The notes under the pieces: model-generated | Told to the model about the DNA's origin: nothing | Database searches by the model: none | Seen by the model: the letters and a program-made list of their open reading frames with translations, nothing else | Assembly (NCBI GenBank): GCA_021464525.1 | Contig: JADRCO010001118.1 | Coordinates: 1-22,396 of the forward strand | Direction: 5' to 3' | DNA length: 22,396 nucleotides | Source: Rhizophagus sp. LPA8_4_AMF | Taxonomy: Eukaryota; Glomeromycota; Glomeromycetes; Glomerales; Glomeraceae | Translations under genes and position numbers: made by a program | Shown: positions 1 through 11,001 of the stretch, in pieces | Layout of the letters: each line of letters begins with the position of its first letter | Numbering within the stretch: position 1 is the stretch's first letter

Positions 1-957
1 AAAAAAAAAAAAAAAAAAAAAAAACAAAAAAAAAATACTTTTCGTATAAAAAAAAAAGGGTTTCATATTTTTTAAATGTCTTTAAAATGTCTTTACAATT
101 TTTAACTTTTTTGATTTGTTTAAAAAAAAAAACGAACGATACGATGAAAGAATCGTAAGTTTTGAGTTGTGTCACATAAAGGTTATTATATCACATATAT
201 TGTATTATTAAAATTATTAACTTTGAAACATCCCGAGTATTTTTTTTTTTAAAAAAAAAAAGTTTTTTCCACATCATAAACACATCAGGAGATTTTTCTT
301 AACGAGAAAAAAAAAAGTTGGGTTACTGCGGCGGATGATGTTTTAAATTTTTTATCAAATCAAGTGTGGCTGGTTTACAAGTTAAATTTCTTTGAAAACG
401 GTTATTATTTTTTTTTTTATTAACAAAACTTTTTTTTTTTATATGTAAATTTTTAAAAGACATACATGCATTAATGATGAAAGAATAATAAACATTTTGA
501 CATTTTGAACATTGTGAACTATTATAATTTATTAAAAGAAAAACTTTAAACATTGTAAAACATCATAACAAAGATAAAACTGATATATAATAAAAAAAAT
601 AATAACATAATATATATATATACAGGTATATATTATATATTTAATGAATGAAGCTTTATAAATTCACAATTGATATACATTATTATCATATAATATATAT
701 ATTAAAACAAACAAATAATCTTTTTGGAATTACTTTTTCATCGAAAAAAAAAAAAAATAATAAATATATTTTTAATTGAAAACTAATATAATCAACCCAT
801 GTAAAAAAAAACCACGTATAAACATGGTTTTTTAATTTTCTGATCTTAATTAGGTCTAACTAAATCTATATATATTAATCATGTTAATGTTTCTCATGAT
901 CTAATTTGAAAATTATTTTGAAAAGTCATAAGACGTAATCACATTGACCATATTGAT

Positions 958-1204
958 GTTAACCGACAGGGTTTGTTTATTCACAAACCCTGTAAATCCC
1001 CTTTAAATGTATTACTAACCGCATGAGATAATTTTCTCGAACTAATAGTAATTTTCTAATTATAGAATAGGTGCATAATGATGAACGCATAGAAAGTTAT
1101 ACGATGAGATCTAGAAACGATGTACAGTTAATATGCCCTATTCGGGCGTTCATCGGTTAATCAAAAAATTATCCTATTTAGGTAAAAACCCTTGTTAACA
1201 AGGG
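958..1204. repeat. Nested inverted-repeat (fold-back) region
   Basis: Several inverted repeats lie inside one another. An 11-bp perfect stem acagggtttgt/acaaaccctgt is at 966-976 and 983-993 with a 6-nt loop. A 9-bp pair gatgaacgc/gcgttcatc is at 1080-1088 and 1146-1154. A 16-bp perfect palindrome, cccttgttaacaaggg, is at 1189-1204. The outer ends are loosely inverted copies of each other (gttaac followed by agggttt on the left, its complement on the right). This could be a small fold-back or MITE-like element or a structured transcript. No target-site duplication was identified. Confidence 0.35.
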
Positions 1205-1909
1205 ATTGTTGTTTTTTTTGTGTAATCTTTGGGCTGGCTAATTAAAGCCAAGCATTTTCTAATTAAACACAAAAAAAAAAAAAAGAGGGGGGCACCAGAA
1301 AAAATAGTATGTCATCTGCCACACTTTTAATAATTTTTGTGAAACGGAAATATTTTTTAGAAAAAAAAAAAAATTAATTTATTTAGTAAAATGTTGTGGC
1401 TTTTTTTTTTCTATTTTTATGATTGTTGTTTACCCCATGCTTTGATAATATTGGGTTACGCAACACAAAAATATGTATCACTACTATTATTATACTTGGT
1501 TATTATATTCGATTTATTTATACTATACAATAAATCTATATACAATAAATCTATATAAAATAATAAAGTAAATTATTATATAGATTACAAAAAATACAAA
1601 TATATATATATATATATATATTTTTATTTCATTTCGAAAAAAAAAAAAATTTTTTTTTTTTAATGAACAACTCTAATTTAATCATTTTAAATCAAAAGTG
1701 ATACATCGAAAAATAAATATTTCGGATATTAAGAGTTTTATATAATCTTTTTTTTTTTTTTTATAAACACGTTTCTTCTCTAAATTTGTAAATAACCGGG
1801 TCATCATCATTCGAAAATCCGAATTCCGATAAAAGAGAAAATATATAAAATAATAAAATTAAAATAATATAAAGTAAATTAAAAATTATATTTTTTGATA
1901 AATTTGATA

Positions 1910-2125
1910 ACAACATTCAATCAATTACCTGTTACTTTATACAATCAATTACTTTATCATTCAATTGCTCTATACAATCGGTTATTTTATTCAATCGGTT
2001 ATCTATTCTTTCAATTTATTCTATTCAATCAAATTTTACTCTATTCATCAATTTATTCTATTCAATCAATTTATTCTATTCAATCAATTTTATTTCTATA
2101 TTAATCAATTATTATATTCAATAAA
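1910..2125. repeat. Imperfect AT-rich tandem repeat (ttcaatcaatttattcta type)
   Basis: Variants of a roughly 18-20 nt unit recur (ttctattcaatcaatttatt, tatacaatcaattactttat). The tract creates a spurious 69-codon open frame on the plus strand rich in Leu, Ile, Phe, Tyr and Ser. I treat it as non-coding microsatellite-like DNA. Confidence 0.5.
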
Positions 2126-2653
2126 ACAAAAAGTAGTATAAAAAAAAAAAAAATTAACGGTAATAACGACGTATAATAATTATAATAATTATACCATTTA
2201 GATCATAAAATCCTTGCCAAGTTTTTAAAAGTTTAGGTTAATTTTTTAATTCTGGCTAAATTATATAGTCTGTTCATATCTGTTGACTAGTGTTGAGTTC
2301 AATTATGAACTCTTGCGGATATCATACATGATGTTGTACTTCTCTTATTGGTATTCAAGGTGAGTTATTTCCGGGTAATATAATTAAGAAATAGTCTCAT
2401 TGGTCTCTTAATAATTTTCATTGTTTACCTTACTCAACGACGACAATGTATTATTAAAATACTACATTTAAACTTTATAGTACTGCGAAATCGATAGTAC
2501 TAGTACGGTAGTACCCATGGCATACTCTGTTAATTTTGACCAGAATTATGCTGCATCAATAAGTACATGCGATCATTACAGCGTCAATTTTTAAAAAGTT
2601 TTATTATATATAATGATGATTTTGATACATATTAACTTCATGAAAACTACGAT

Positions 2654-2677
2654 ATGGAATGGATGAAGTTACTAATT
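2654..2677. repeat. 24-bp direct repeat, copy 1
   Basis: An identical 24-nt sequence, beginning atggaatggatgaag and ending ttactaatt, recurs at 2882-2905, 228 bp away. The second copy covers the last codons of the DUF7918-like gene, so this copy looks like a duplicated 3' end of that gene. Similarity continues weakly (aaaatatat...ttttaaac) beyond the exact match. Confidence 0.6.
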
Positions 2678-2689
2678 TAAAAAAATATA

Positions 2690-2797
2690 TATAATTTTAA
2701 ACAAAAAAAATACATATTTCATAATTTTAAACAAAAAAAATATATATATATTCATAATTTGAAACAAAAAATATATATGTTCATAATTTAAACAAAA
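2690..2797. repeat. Short AT-rich tandem array (ataatttTaaac + A/TA run)
   Basis: The motif ataattttaaac or ataatttgaaac, followed by an A run and a short TA run and often preceded by ttc, occurs four times with variable spacing of about 30 nt. It lies between the two copies of the 24-bp direct repeat found at 2654-2677 and 2882-2905. Confidence 0.5.
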
Positions 2798-2874
2798 CGA
2801 AATATTCTCTCCCGTTGTCAAAGTTCAAACTAAAGTATCAACTTCTTTGAATCTTTCTCTCTCTTCTTCTCTTA

Positions 2875-3890
2875 TTACGAGATGGAATGGATGAAGTTAC
2901 TAATTATAAAAATATATTTTTTAAAACTTTTTAAACAAGGTTTATAACGATTAACCAATAATTTTTTTCTCTTACCTAAAATTTTCTTTTTGTTATCATT
3001 TTCTTCTTCCGCTTCCAAAAATCTTCGTTTTTTTCTAATTGTGAACGTTTCCTTTTTAATAACTTTGTTTGAATGTTTTTTGTTTGAACGATAATAATAA
3101 TGATTATTATTATTATTATTATTTAATAAATTGAAATTGAACCATGAAGTTGATCGATAATGAATATGTAAAACTGCGATAGGTTCATAAGATTTTAAAT
3201 TAGAACTTTCATTCCAAAATAATTCATTATAATTTTTTGTAGTAATTTTTAAATTTTTAATTATAGGAAATTTTTTCTTTTCAATTTCATAAAAATAAAC
3301 TGAAATTGTATTAGGTCCACCAAATTGATGTTTTGTAATTATAGGTATTGAACTTAATTTAGTTGGAAATTTAAAAGGTTGATGTTTTTTCTTAACCCAA
3401 AATCCATTAACTATTTGAAATGATTTATTATACATTTCAATACAAGTTTGATCGGTTTCTCCATTAACAGCTACATCTCCACGTATTATTCTTGTCTTGC
3501 TTACTTGTAATGATCGAAATCGTATTTGAAATTCGGTTTTTGGTTTAACTTCTACGATATAATGCATATCGCTAAAATAAAAAAAAATAATGATTGTATT
3601 AAAAATAAAGTATATTATTAAGTATAACATTATTATTTTTTCGTACCAGAAAATTTTTCGTTTACTTATATCATCAACATAATAACTTGGTTCAAAATTA
3701 ATGTACTATTTATTATTTAATATAAATATGTATATTATATTAGATTGTACTTTGTAATATAAATTTTTTTAATTTATTTATTTATTTTAATATTTTGATT
3801 TTTTCTTACTTTTGTTTCGACTTTTACGATCCTTTCAGTTAACGGTACGTTGTTAACCAAAACTTCAAGAACATAACCACCAAATCTCAT
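2875..3890 (-). CDS. DUF7918-like hypothetical protein, 3 exons
   Basis: Exons read on the minus strand are 3890-3810 (81 nt), 3705-3647 (59 nt) and 3571-2875 (697 nt), giving about 278 residues. Donors are gtaaga and gtacga; acceptors are aaatag and ttttag. The small middle exon is needed: joining exon 1 straight to exon 3 puts the frame out. The start MRFGGYVLEVLVNN, the short charged linker, and the later VEVKPKTEFQIRFRSL block resemble the N-terminal beta-rich domain of DUF7918 proteins, a fungal family of unknown function. After about residue 190 the protein turns into a run of Asn, from an att/aat microsatellite at about 3105-3124, and a Lys/Arg-rich tail that could be nuclear. No signal peptide is seen. 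The splicing is well supported by codon phase; the family call is from memory of the pattern and only moderate. The 3' end could contain another intron. Confidence 0.6.
2882..2905. repeat. 24-bp direct repeat, copy 2 (inside a gene end)
   Basis: Second exact copy of the repeat at 2654-2677. On the minus strand it encodes the C-terminal residues ahead of the stop of the DUF7918-like gene. See the matching finding. Confidence 0.6.
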
Positions 3891-4886
3891 AATTATAATA
3901 AAAGAAGAGAAAAGTTTTTGCACAAAAGAAAAATCAAAAATTTTGAATCAAAGTGGTAAAAGAATAAAATCTTATATACCCAATTTGAGAGTTAAATATA
4001 AATTATTTTTTTTTCCTTGCTTAACTTTTGAAGGTGAAGGTTCAAAACCTGTTTAATCATTTTAATGTGAAATTATTATGATTTTTTTTTTTTTTTATGA
4101 TGCGTTTAAGAATTCTTTAAAAATATAAGGAGAATTATTATAATAATTGTTTTTACCCTTAATTTCATACATTGAGTAATATATATCATTAAAATCAAAA
4201 GTTATTGATAATTATCTAAAGGATTAACTGTCGTTTTGATTAATCATTATTGATTTATCTTTTGAATTTCATAGCGAACGTTCAAACATGTAAGCATTCA
4301 TGTTTTATTTTTAGAAAATTAAATCACTTAAAAATGATCTGATAAGTCGCACTTATTTATATTGGAATTATTAAAAAGTTTTATAGAAATCATGATTGAT
4401 ACTCAAATAATGTATAGGAAAAAATTCGATGTTTAAAGATATTTCCGTGTCAAGTAGAAAGATCGCGAGATATGTTTAAATATTTTTAATGAAAGATGAT
4501 AAAAATTTATTCACATGTTATTCAAATGATAAAAAAATAATATCATATTACTAATCGATTATTGGACAAAAACCTATTTTTAACGATAAACAATATTGTT
4601 ACTGTTAAAGACTTCACTTATAAATTATTATTATTCAGCCAAATATCATGTTATTTTGATTTTTAGAATAAGGTACAAATAAATTATTATTGCTTTTTTT
4701 TGCACATTACTTCTTTAGAGATTAGATATCACACATATTAAACTTTATAGGTAAAATACTATGGCTTACTAAATAGTTATTGATGGGAAAGACCGGTATT
4801 CTCCATCCAATAATGAGTTATAGTTCGGTTATTAGGAATATTGCAGTGACCAATAGGACCAACAGGACCAATAGGAATTAATGCTA
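3891..4886. other. AT-rich intergenic spacer
   Basis: This is the 5' flank of the DUF7918-like gene. No reading frame longer than background is present. I see scattered T runs (for example 4081-4097) and a short triplication of accaatagga/accaacagga near 4850-4876. No RNA gene was recognised. Confidence 0.5.
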
Positions 4887-5025
4887 CTAATACTCATAAA
4901 AAATATCAGCAGTTCCATGAAGTGTATCATAAATGATTTTTTCATCAAGAAGATTCATCCGAAGGTCTTCTTTTTCTTTATCAATAGCACATAGGTAAGC
5001 GTCGTATTTGTGGACATTCCATCGT
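4887..5025 (-). pseudogene. Short coding-like relic, unrecognised
   Basis: On the minus strand a 46-codon open frame ends at the TAG at 4889-4887 and has protein-like composition (KYDAYLCAIDKEKEDLRMNL, then a stretch with YDTLHGTADIFYEY at the C-terminus). There is no ATG at its head; an in-frame TAA lies just upstream. A second frame upstream (5090-5000) is also protein-like (GICEIFEPFIVADKFHDG) and would join it by a frameshift near 5005. This looks like the 3' end of a decayed gene or a terminal exon whose upstream parts are lost. I do not recognise the family. Confidence 0.3.
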
Positions 5026-5487
5026 GAAACTTATCGGCAACGATAAATGGTTCAAAAATCTCGCATATTCCTAATCGGCTGAACAATAATATGATTTATA
5101 TGTATAATAACAGAGTTATTGGAATATCATCCGAACTGCGAATATCAATAAATTTTAATTAAATAAATCGTTTAAACAATCTTCAGATATATCATAAAAA
5201 TTACTTGTCCGATTCTCCAATAGTTGTATATACTTTGGCAAAAACTACGTATTAAGTAAATACCAATGATAATATACTAGTTATTTAAATAAGCTTAGCA
5301 AATATGCAAAACAAATTTAATATACGTTAATTAAAAGGTCACATATCACATGATTTAATGTTATCATGTCACGTGACATTAAATTGTTTTTTTTTTCTAA
5401 TTTAAAAATTTAAAATTACATTCTTTTTGATTAAACACCTATTTAATGAGAGTTCGTATATAATTAAGAAATTATCCAATAAATATC
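5026..5487. other. Spacer downstream of the HECT gene
   Basis: AT-rich 3' flank of the UBE3C-like gene. The only structured feature is a cluster of overlapping palindromes at 5348-5386, listed separately. No gene was seen. Confidence 0.5.
5348..5386. promoter_or_regulatory. Palindrome cluster containing a CACGTG E-box
   Basis: A perfect 14-bp palindrome atgtcacgtgacat occupies 5366-5379 and contains the bHLH-type core TCACGTGA. It sits inside overlapping inverted repeats: acatgat/atcatgt with an 8-nt spacer, and atttaatgt/acattaaat as outer arms. It lies about 110 bp past the stop of the minus-strand HECT gene. It could be a protein-binding site, a 3' UTR hairpin, or chance in AT-rich DNA; function is not shown. 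Confidence 0.3.
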
Positions 5488-8400
5488 TTAAGATAAGTCA
5501 AACCCAACATCTGCATTGATAGCGTATAATAATTTCCTAAAACATAAACACATATTTATAAACAATTTAGTAACCAATCATTATTAAATAATAGAACTTA
5601 TTTAAAAATAACATACTCTCTTAAAGTATCTTCATCGGGATAAGCTGGCAATTTTAATAAATTAACACAAGTACTAGAAGAAGGCAATCGCGTTCCAGAT
5701 CCAGCATTACGTATACTAAATTTCGGATTAAGTTCCTTAAACCCAAGTATAGGAGGTCGAGAACAGGATGTAACAAATTTTATTAATTTTTGCTTTTGTT
5801 CTTCAGAAAATTCAGATACAACCTTCCAGAAATTAATAATAACTGGATCATCCTCCTTATAATCAGAATATACTGTATTTTGTTTTAAATCTTCAATATT
5901 TATTGGAATATATGCACCTCCAACTAATATTTGAAGTTCTTCCTATTAAAAGGATATGAACGATTAAAAAAAGGATATTCAACGTATATAAATAAGTATA
6001 ATCTACTTTTTTAATACCTGATTAAACATTCTTAACCATTTCTCGTCAATCAAATCTGATAACCCTCGAAAGAATGCCTTACATTGACGATCTATTTGTC
6101 TGTTTAGTCGATAATGTGCCATCATATATATATAGCGTATACGATTATCATTATTAACCGGTATATCACTTCCCCCCGGGATTAAATCAATAGTTTGAGA
6201 TTCACCAAATTCTGAAAAGAAAAATCAAATTGAAAAAAAAGATTCGAATATCAGCAATTAATCAGATTTAGGGAAACTCATTACCATTGTCAACAACGGT
6301 GAAATTAAGTGATAAATCCGATTCAACATCGCCCTTATAGTTTTTCAAGTATATCAAGCCCTGGTATAATTCTGGATCAAGTGTAGGCAAATCATCCACT
6401 AAAATTCATATTCCAAAAATTATAACCGAAATAAAAATTTTTTTAGATCATCTATAAAATTCATCACAATTTACAAGACCATTTTAGATGAAAGATTAAA
6501 AAGATACAATTTTTTGAAACTTACAATATGATGATCTTCCTAGCCATTTACTTAAAAAGAACCCGGCAAATGCTGCATCAACTAAAATTCCTTCATATAA
6601 AGCTTTGCCTAATATACGACCTATGAACTCATAATATTCGAGTTGGGTTTCTAAACAATTTTTTTTAAAAAAATAAATATAAAATAATTACCTAATATTA
6701 TTACAATAATGATATTTTAAATACCTTGTTTTGCGTAGCTATGCGGATTAGGGAATAAAAGTTGTTCCTTTGTGCTGAGGAACAACCCATAATTCGTATC
6801 AAATGCAACATGTGTTAACCTAAAAGATTAAAAATAAAACACATAAAATTAATATATGTAAGAGAAGGTTTAATATTAAGTAAGACGATTAATAATCTCA
6901 CGTACGATGTCAAAAATTCTTTAAATAAACCGCCCCCATCAATACCGGCTTCTGGCATTCCAAATTCATCAATGAATTGAATAGCAACTGGACTTTTCAG
7001 TCCGGAGCCTAATGCATTAAGATGAGTGAAACCATCCTCAAACACAGAATTTCGTCTAATTGTAACACGTGTACGTGGATGCGGAAAGACATCGAAATGA
7101 CTAAAATAATAAAAAAATAAAATGTTAAATGCATCATCATAATGAATGAGATTGATATATTAGATATAAATACCGGTCTCGTTTTTTATCATTATAAACA
7201 TATTCTCTAAAGATTTTAATCCGAACTTCAAAAGGTATTACGAAGGGAATATTATCCAAAATTCCAAGTCTCGGGCTGAAATTTGCTAATTGTTTCTTAT
7301 TTAAATGTATTTTATCATTATCACGTTCAAGCTCTTGTTCCTCACGAACTACAGCTTCCACAAAAACATTCATGTCAATTTCTGAAGTCATTAACCAATG
7401 ATCTGATGGTGTGAATTGACGACGAGAGCTAGAATATAAATTATAATGATAATAATTGTAAACATATTAGAATTTTTTCTAAAAAAAAAAACAAAACAAA
7501 TGTAATTATATTAAACAATAATCACTCTCTCGCATGAATTTGCCGTAATAACTTAGTGACAATCTCTCTTAAATTATTAAGCAAGCTTCCTTCAATCGTA
7601 CTATCCATCTTTAACAAAGTACTATTGCTCCAATATAACGAGAATCCTACATGCTATAATATAAAAAAGAATAAATTATCAATCTAACAACTTTAATAAA
7701 GAAATAATTGAAATTATCATTAATACCTTCATACAAATAGACATATTAATAATTTCTGATAATTTTAACGGATTTTTACTCTCATCAAAGAATTCATCAT
7801 CTCCCATAGTAAACAAAACCCTACTAAATAACTCACAAAGTAGAGTGAATAGACCCCATTGCTCGGAAAAAGCAGTATCTAGATATATAAAACTAGGTAA
7901 ATTCAAATTTATATCTTAAAATAGAGACAACATTAGTAAATAATACCTGTCATTATGCCATTTGGAATTGATTGACTATTTAATAATAATCGAGCCAATT
8001 CTGTTACTTTAAATGTATCCCACAGTAAAGTAATCGCTGAACGGTTATCAGATGCAGAATAAATTCCAAAAATCATACTGTTTAATAGTTCTATTTTTTT
8101 TGTCGGCCAGCGAATCATTAAAGTTACAAAAAAATTCGAAATCTTTATAAGAGCTGAAGAATTTGCAGTTTTCATAAGAGCAAAAAATGAAGCCAAATGT
8201 CGCTTATCAAATAAAACAGAAATCCCCTCCAAAATTTGTGGATCAATTTTTGGCATGCTAGCTAATTCTGGACGACTAGACATAACTATGTCTTCGTCGT
8301 CCTCATCATCCTCGTCGGCATCATTATTAGATACTGAAATTAAAAAAAAAAAAATTATTACGCTAATAAAACTTTTCTAATAAAAGTTTATAATTCACTA

Positions 8401-9980
8401 AATACCGTCGGATTTGTCAACTAATAGATGAGTTGGAATTTGTAATGCTAAATTTTGGAGTACTTCCATATAAGCCAGCTGTCGAATTTGATAAATAATT
8501 TAGTTTGTTACCAAATTCATTATTAAGGAAGACATCACCAAATCCTTTTATACTATAACAACTCTTAAAAATTAGCATACCTTATTGATCATAGAAAAAT
8601 TTTTGTATGCAAATGCCAGCAAATTTCCTAACAGTATAATTCTTTGCTCCATATCTGATATGATTCCGACTATTTCTGATACTTTTAAAATAATTTCATT
8701 CAATGGTAACCGGGAAGAAAATTTGTTTAGGGTTTCATTACTCATCCGATTTGGTAATATCGGAATTGTAAAAATATGTGTGGTGAAATTATATAAAGAT
8801 AAGTTATAGGCTTTATGTTCAGAAGATAGGATTTGAAAAGGACGTAAAGAGAGTGTTACTGATAGTAATATCACAGGATTATTTTTATCTTCTACTTGCT
8901 AATTAAAATCAAAGAAAAACTAATAAATGTATAATACATTATTGAAAAAAATATAAGAGTTAAAGCCAGAAAATTACCAAATTAATCAAACAATTTCTTA
9001 ATTCTATATATAAGCCATTTTCGACTAGAGATTCTATAATTCCTTGATAAATTTCCCTGTAAATCAAAATAATGACAGAAAAATTTAGGAGAAAACATCC
9101 ATTGCTAATTTTCTTGATTTAAGAGATAATATGTAATACAAACACTCTATTAGTATCCTGGATTTTTTGATATTTTGAAACATCCATGGGTAGGAGCACC
9201 GTTTTTAAATAATTAATATTATGGATATATTGATCTGGTTTTCTACATGATAAATAATTCAGTATAGATTTCGCGCAAAAAGAAAAATGATTGTCTCATA
9301 TTTAGTGTTTATTCTTATTACATTATATTAATTCCGATATTTTTGAGAAATATAACTAAGGTTCGTTTTAATTGTAAAGTCCACATAACTCGTAAATCAT
9401 TGTAATAAAATGGGATAAACATTGTTTCTGAATCTATCAAGATAAAATAAACATTTAATAATTAATTAATTGGTAAAAACAAAATTCATTAATATAAAAA
9501 TTTACCTTGTATTTGCTTCCATAAGATTTGATATAAATACAATTTTCTTTGACTATCATGCTGCGGACGATAGAAAAAGAGGAAACTACGCGCAAGATTG
9601 ATCAAATTAATAGCAACATCACGTTCAGATTGTGCATTATTCAACATGAATTTAGCTTGTTGGTCCCAGGAATCGCGCTCATTATCACGTAATTTTCCAG
9701 CAATAGTTCTTCCGCGATAAAAAGCCTACAGAGAAAGAAAGAAAGAATAAGCGATGAAATATTAATTCAAACTCTTAAACCTTTAATTTATAATCATATT
9801 AAATATATATTTCAAACCTGAATTATAATAGCTGACTTTTCTTTCAAACGCTCATTTTCTCTAGCTTTGCGTCGATCTTGATTCTTTTTCAAGAGTTCTT
9901 CCTTAGTTTCTTGTTCTCTTTTTCCTCCAAGGTTGATAGCTCGACGTATCTTGTAGTTACCTTCGAATGTATTATACATT
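5488..9980 (-). CDS. HUL5: HECT-type E3 ubiquitin ligase, UBE3C/Hul5 family, 18 exons, frame broken at codon 7
   Basis: Role known for the family: a proteasome-associated HECT ligase that extends ubiquitin chains on stalled or misfolded substrates. Exons (minus): 9980-9818, 9725-9506, 9433-9322, 9242-9144, 9056-8978, 8898-8581, 8478-8406, 8333-7947, 7878-7727, 7653-7526, 7428-7174, 7100-6906, 6819-6725, 6650-6525, 6398-6285, 6211-6018, 5942-5617 and 5536-5488. Every junction is GT-AG and keeps phase, giving about 1,027 residues, close to human UBE3C (1,083). The N-terminus has the family FEG...NLGG start and an IQ-like helix (SAIIIQ|AFYRGR). An acidic stretch is encoded in exon 8, and RDSRRQFTPSDHWL precedes the HECT domain. 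The HECT domain shows AGIDGGGLFKEFL, LGKALYEGILVDAAFAGFFL and the catalytic Cys in LPSSSTCVNLLKLP (codon 5669-5667, about residue 995), ending DVGFDLS. Oddity: GAAGGG instead of GAAGG near 9962 puts a TAA in frame after seven codons. The family call is firm; whether the break is biological is open. Confidence 0.93.
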
Positions 9981-11001
9981 AGGACAATTCGTTTTTTTTA
10001 CGAGTTGTATTTGAAAAAAGTTTTGAGGTAATCCCTGGCAACCTAATAAAAAAAAATAAGTATGATTCATTTGAATTTTTATTTTATATGTAAATAGATG
10101 TAGATCGCAACATCTATAGAACTTGTAATTGTTAAATCACTGGAACAATCACGGCTAATAGAATTAATCGCATGGCAAACTCCGTATCACATAATTTTTT
10201 ACTATGTATCACATAATCTGCATAAAATTCACTTGTTCAGTTGGTTTATAAGCCTTCTATAACGTTCCTTTACTTTTATTTGATTTTTCTTATACCATCC
10301 ATCTTTTATCCTTTGCTTGAATCTGTAAGTACGAGAATTTTTTTCATTTATGTCATCTTTCGCAGCTTAATATTACTAAAAAAGGTTAGGAACTTTTTGA
10401 TACATATATTATATTCAAAGTAAAAATCCGTTCATCCGTTCGTTTTATTATACCAAGTAAGTTTTTTTTTTTTCTTACCAATAAATATTGAAGTTATGCT
10501 TAAATTTTGATTTTTTTTTTTTGATCCTTGATTTGCCTTTTTTTTTTTTAAAAAAAAACAGAAATTACAAATTATTAAAGTTAAAAAGATCAAATAATAT
10601 TAAATTTAGTTATTGGTGAGTTATTTTTAATATTAATAATTTTTTTTAAAACTAACCTATAATATAAAAATATTTCTAAATTGTAACGATTTCAGATTTA
10701 AAACGTAATTAATAAATAAAATAAATTATCTTAAAATTTTGAATATTTTTTTTTTTTTTTAATTTTTTTAAAAGAAAATTTAAAAAATTGTAATCACTGG
10801 GTGGTATTATATATGTACTTATATATATTTATGTGCTTCAATATTGCAGCAAACTGTAATATTGATGCATTATTTGATCAACTTTAGAAATTATTGAGAT
10901 TTGTGTTACTATAATAAACCATAAAAAAATATGTATATATTCAATATTAATATAAAATATTCAAGAAAATTTTTTTTGTTTAATTTATTTTGTTAATAGA
11001 A
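9981..11001. other. Intergenic region between divergent HECT and F-box genes
   Basis: Both neighbours are transcribed away from this stretch, so it should hold both promoters. On the minus strand a T-rich acceptor, ttattag, ends at about 10040, which suggests an intron in the 5' UTR of the HECT gene. On the plus strand, ttgttaatag directly before the F-box ATG looks like an acceptor, so a 5' UTR intron is possible there too. The rest is homopolymer runs and AT-rich DNA (10440-10560 and 10750-10790 are extreme). The 60-codon frame at 10241-10423 looks like noise. Confidence 0.45.

Larger units (their letters stand above)
1..2874. other. AT-rich intergenic region, no gene supported
   Basis: No reading frame here has protein-like composition; the open frames at 323-553 (minus) and 1895-2104 (plus) are low-complexity. 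The stretch holds long A and T runs, a TA dinucleotide run at about 1601-1621, nested inverted repeats at 958-1204, an imperfect tandem tract built on ttcaatcaatttattcta at about 1910-2125, and an AT-rich array at about 2690-2797. Between 2150 and 2600 the composition is more mixed, with an inverted repeat gagttca/tgaactc near 2297-2314, but I see no exon structure. Confidence 0.6.

Noticed and set aside
323-553. 76-codon minus-strand frame near the left end
   Set aside because: Lys/Asn/Ile-rich low-complexity sequence over A and T runs, with nothing supporting expression.
1895-2104. 69-codon plus-strand frame
   Set aside because: Produced by an AT-rich tandem tract; repeated Gln-Ser-Ile-Tyr composition mirrors the DNA repeat.
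9321-9355. Alternative donor gttata near 9355 for the third exon of the HECT gene
   Set aside because: It does not give a phase-compatible acceptor; gtaata at 9321 with tgtag ending at 9243 restores a continuous family-like sequence.
10990-11001. Upstream TTG start for the F-box protein
   Set aside because: It lies inside a splice-acceptor-like sequence (ttgttaatag); the ATG at 11002 starts right at the F-box.
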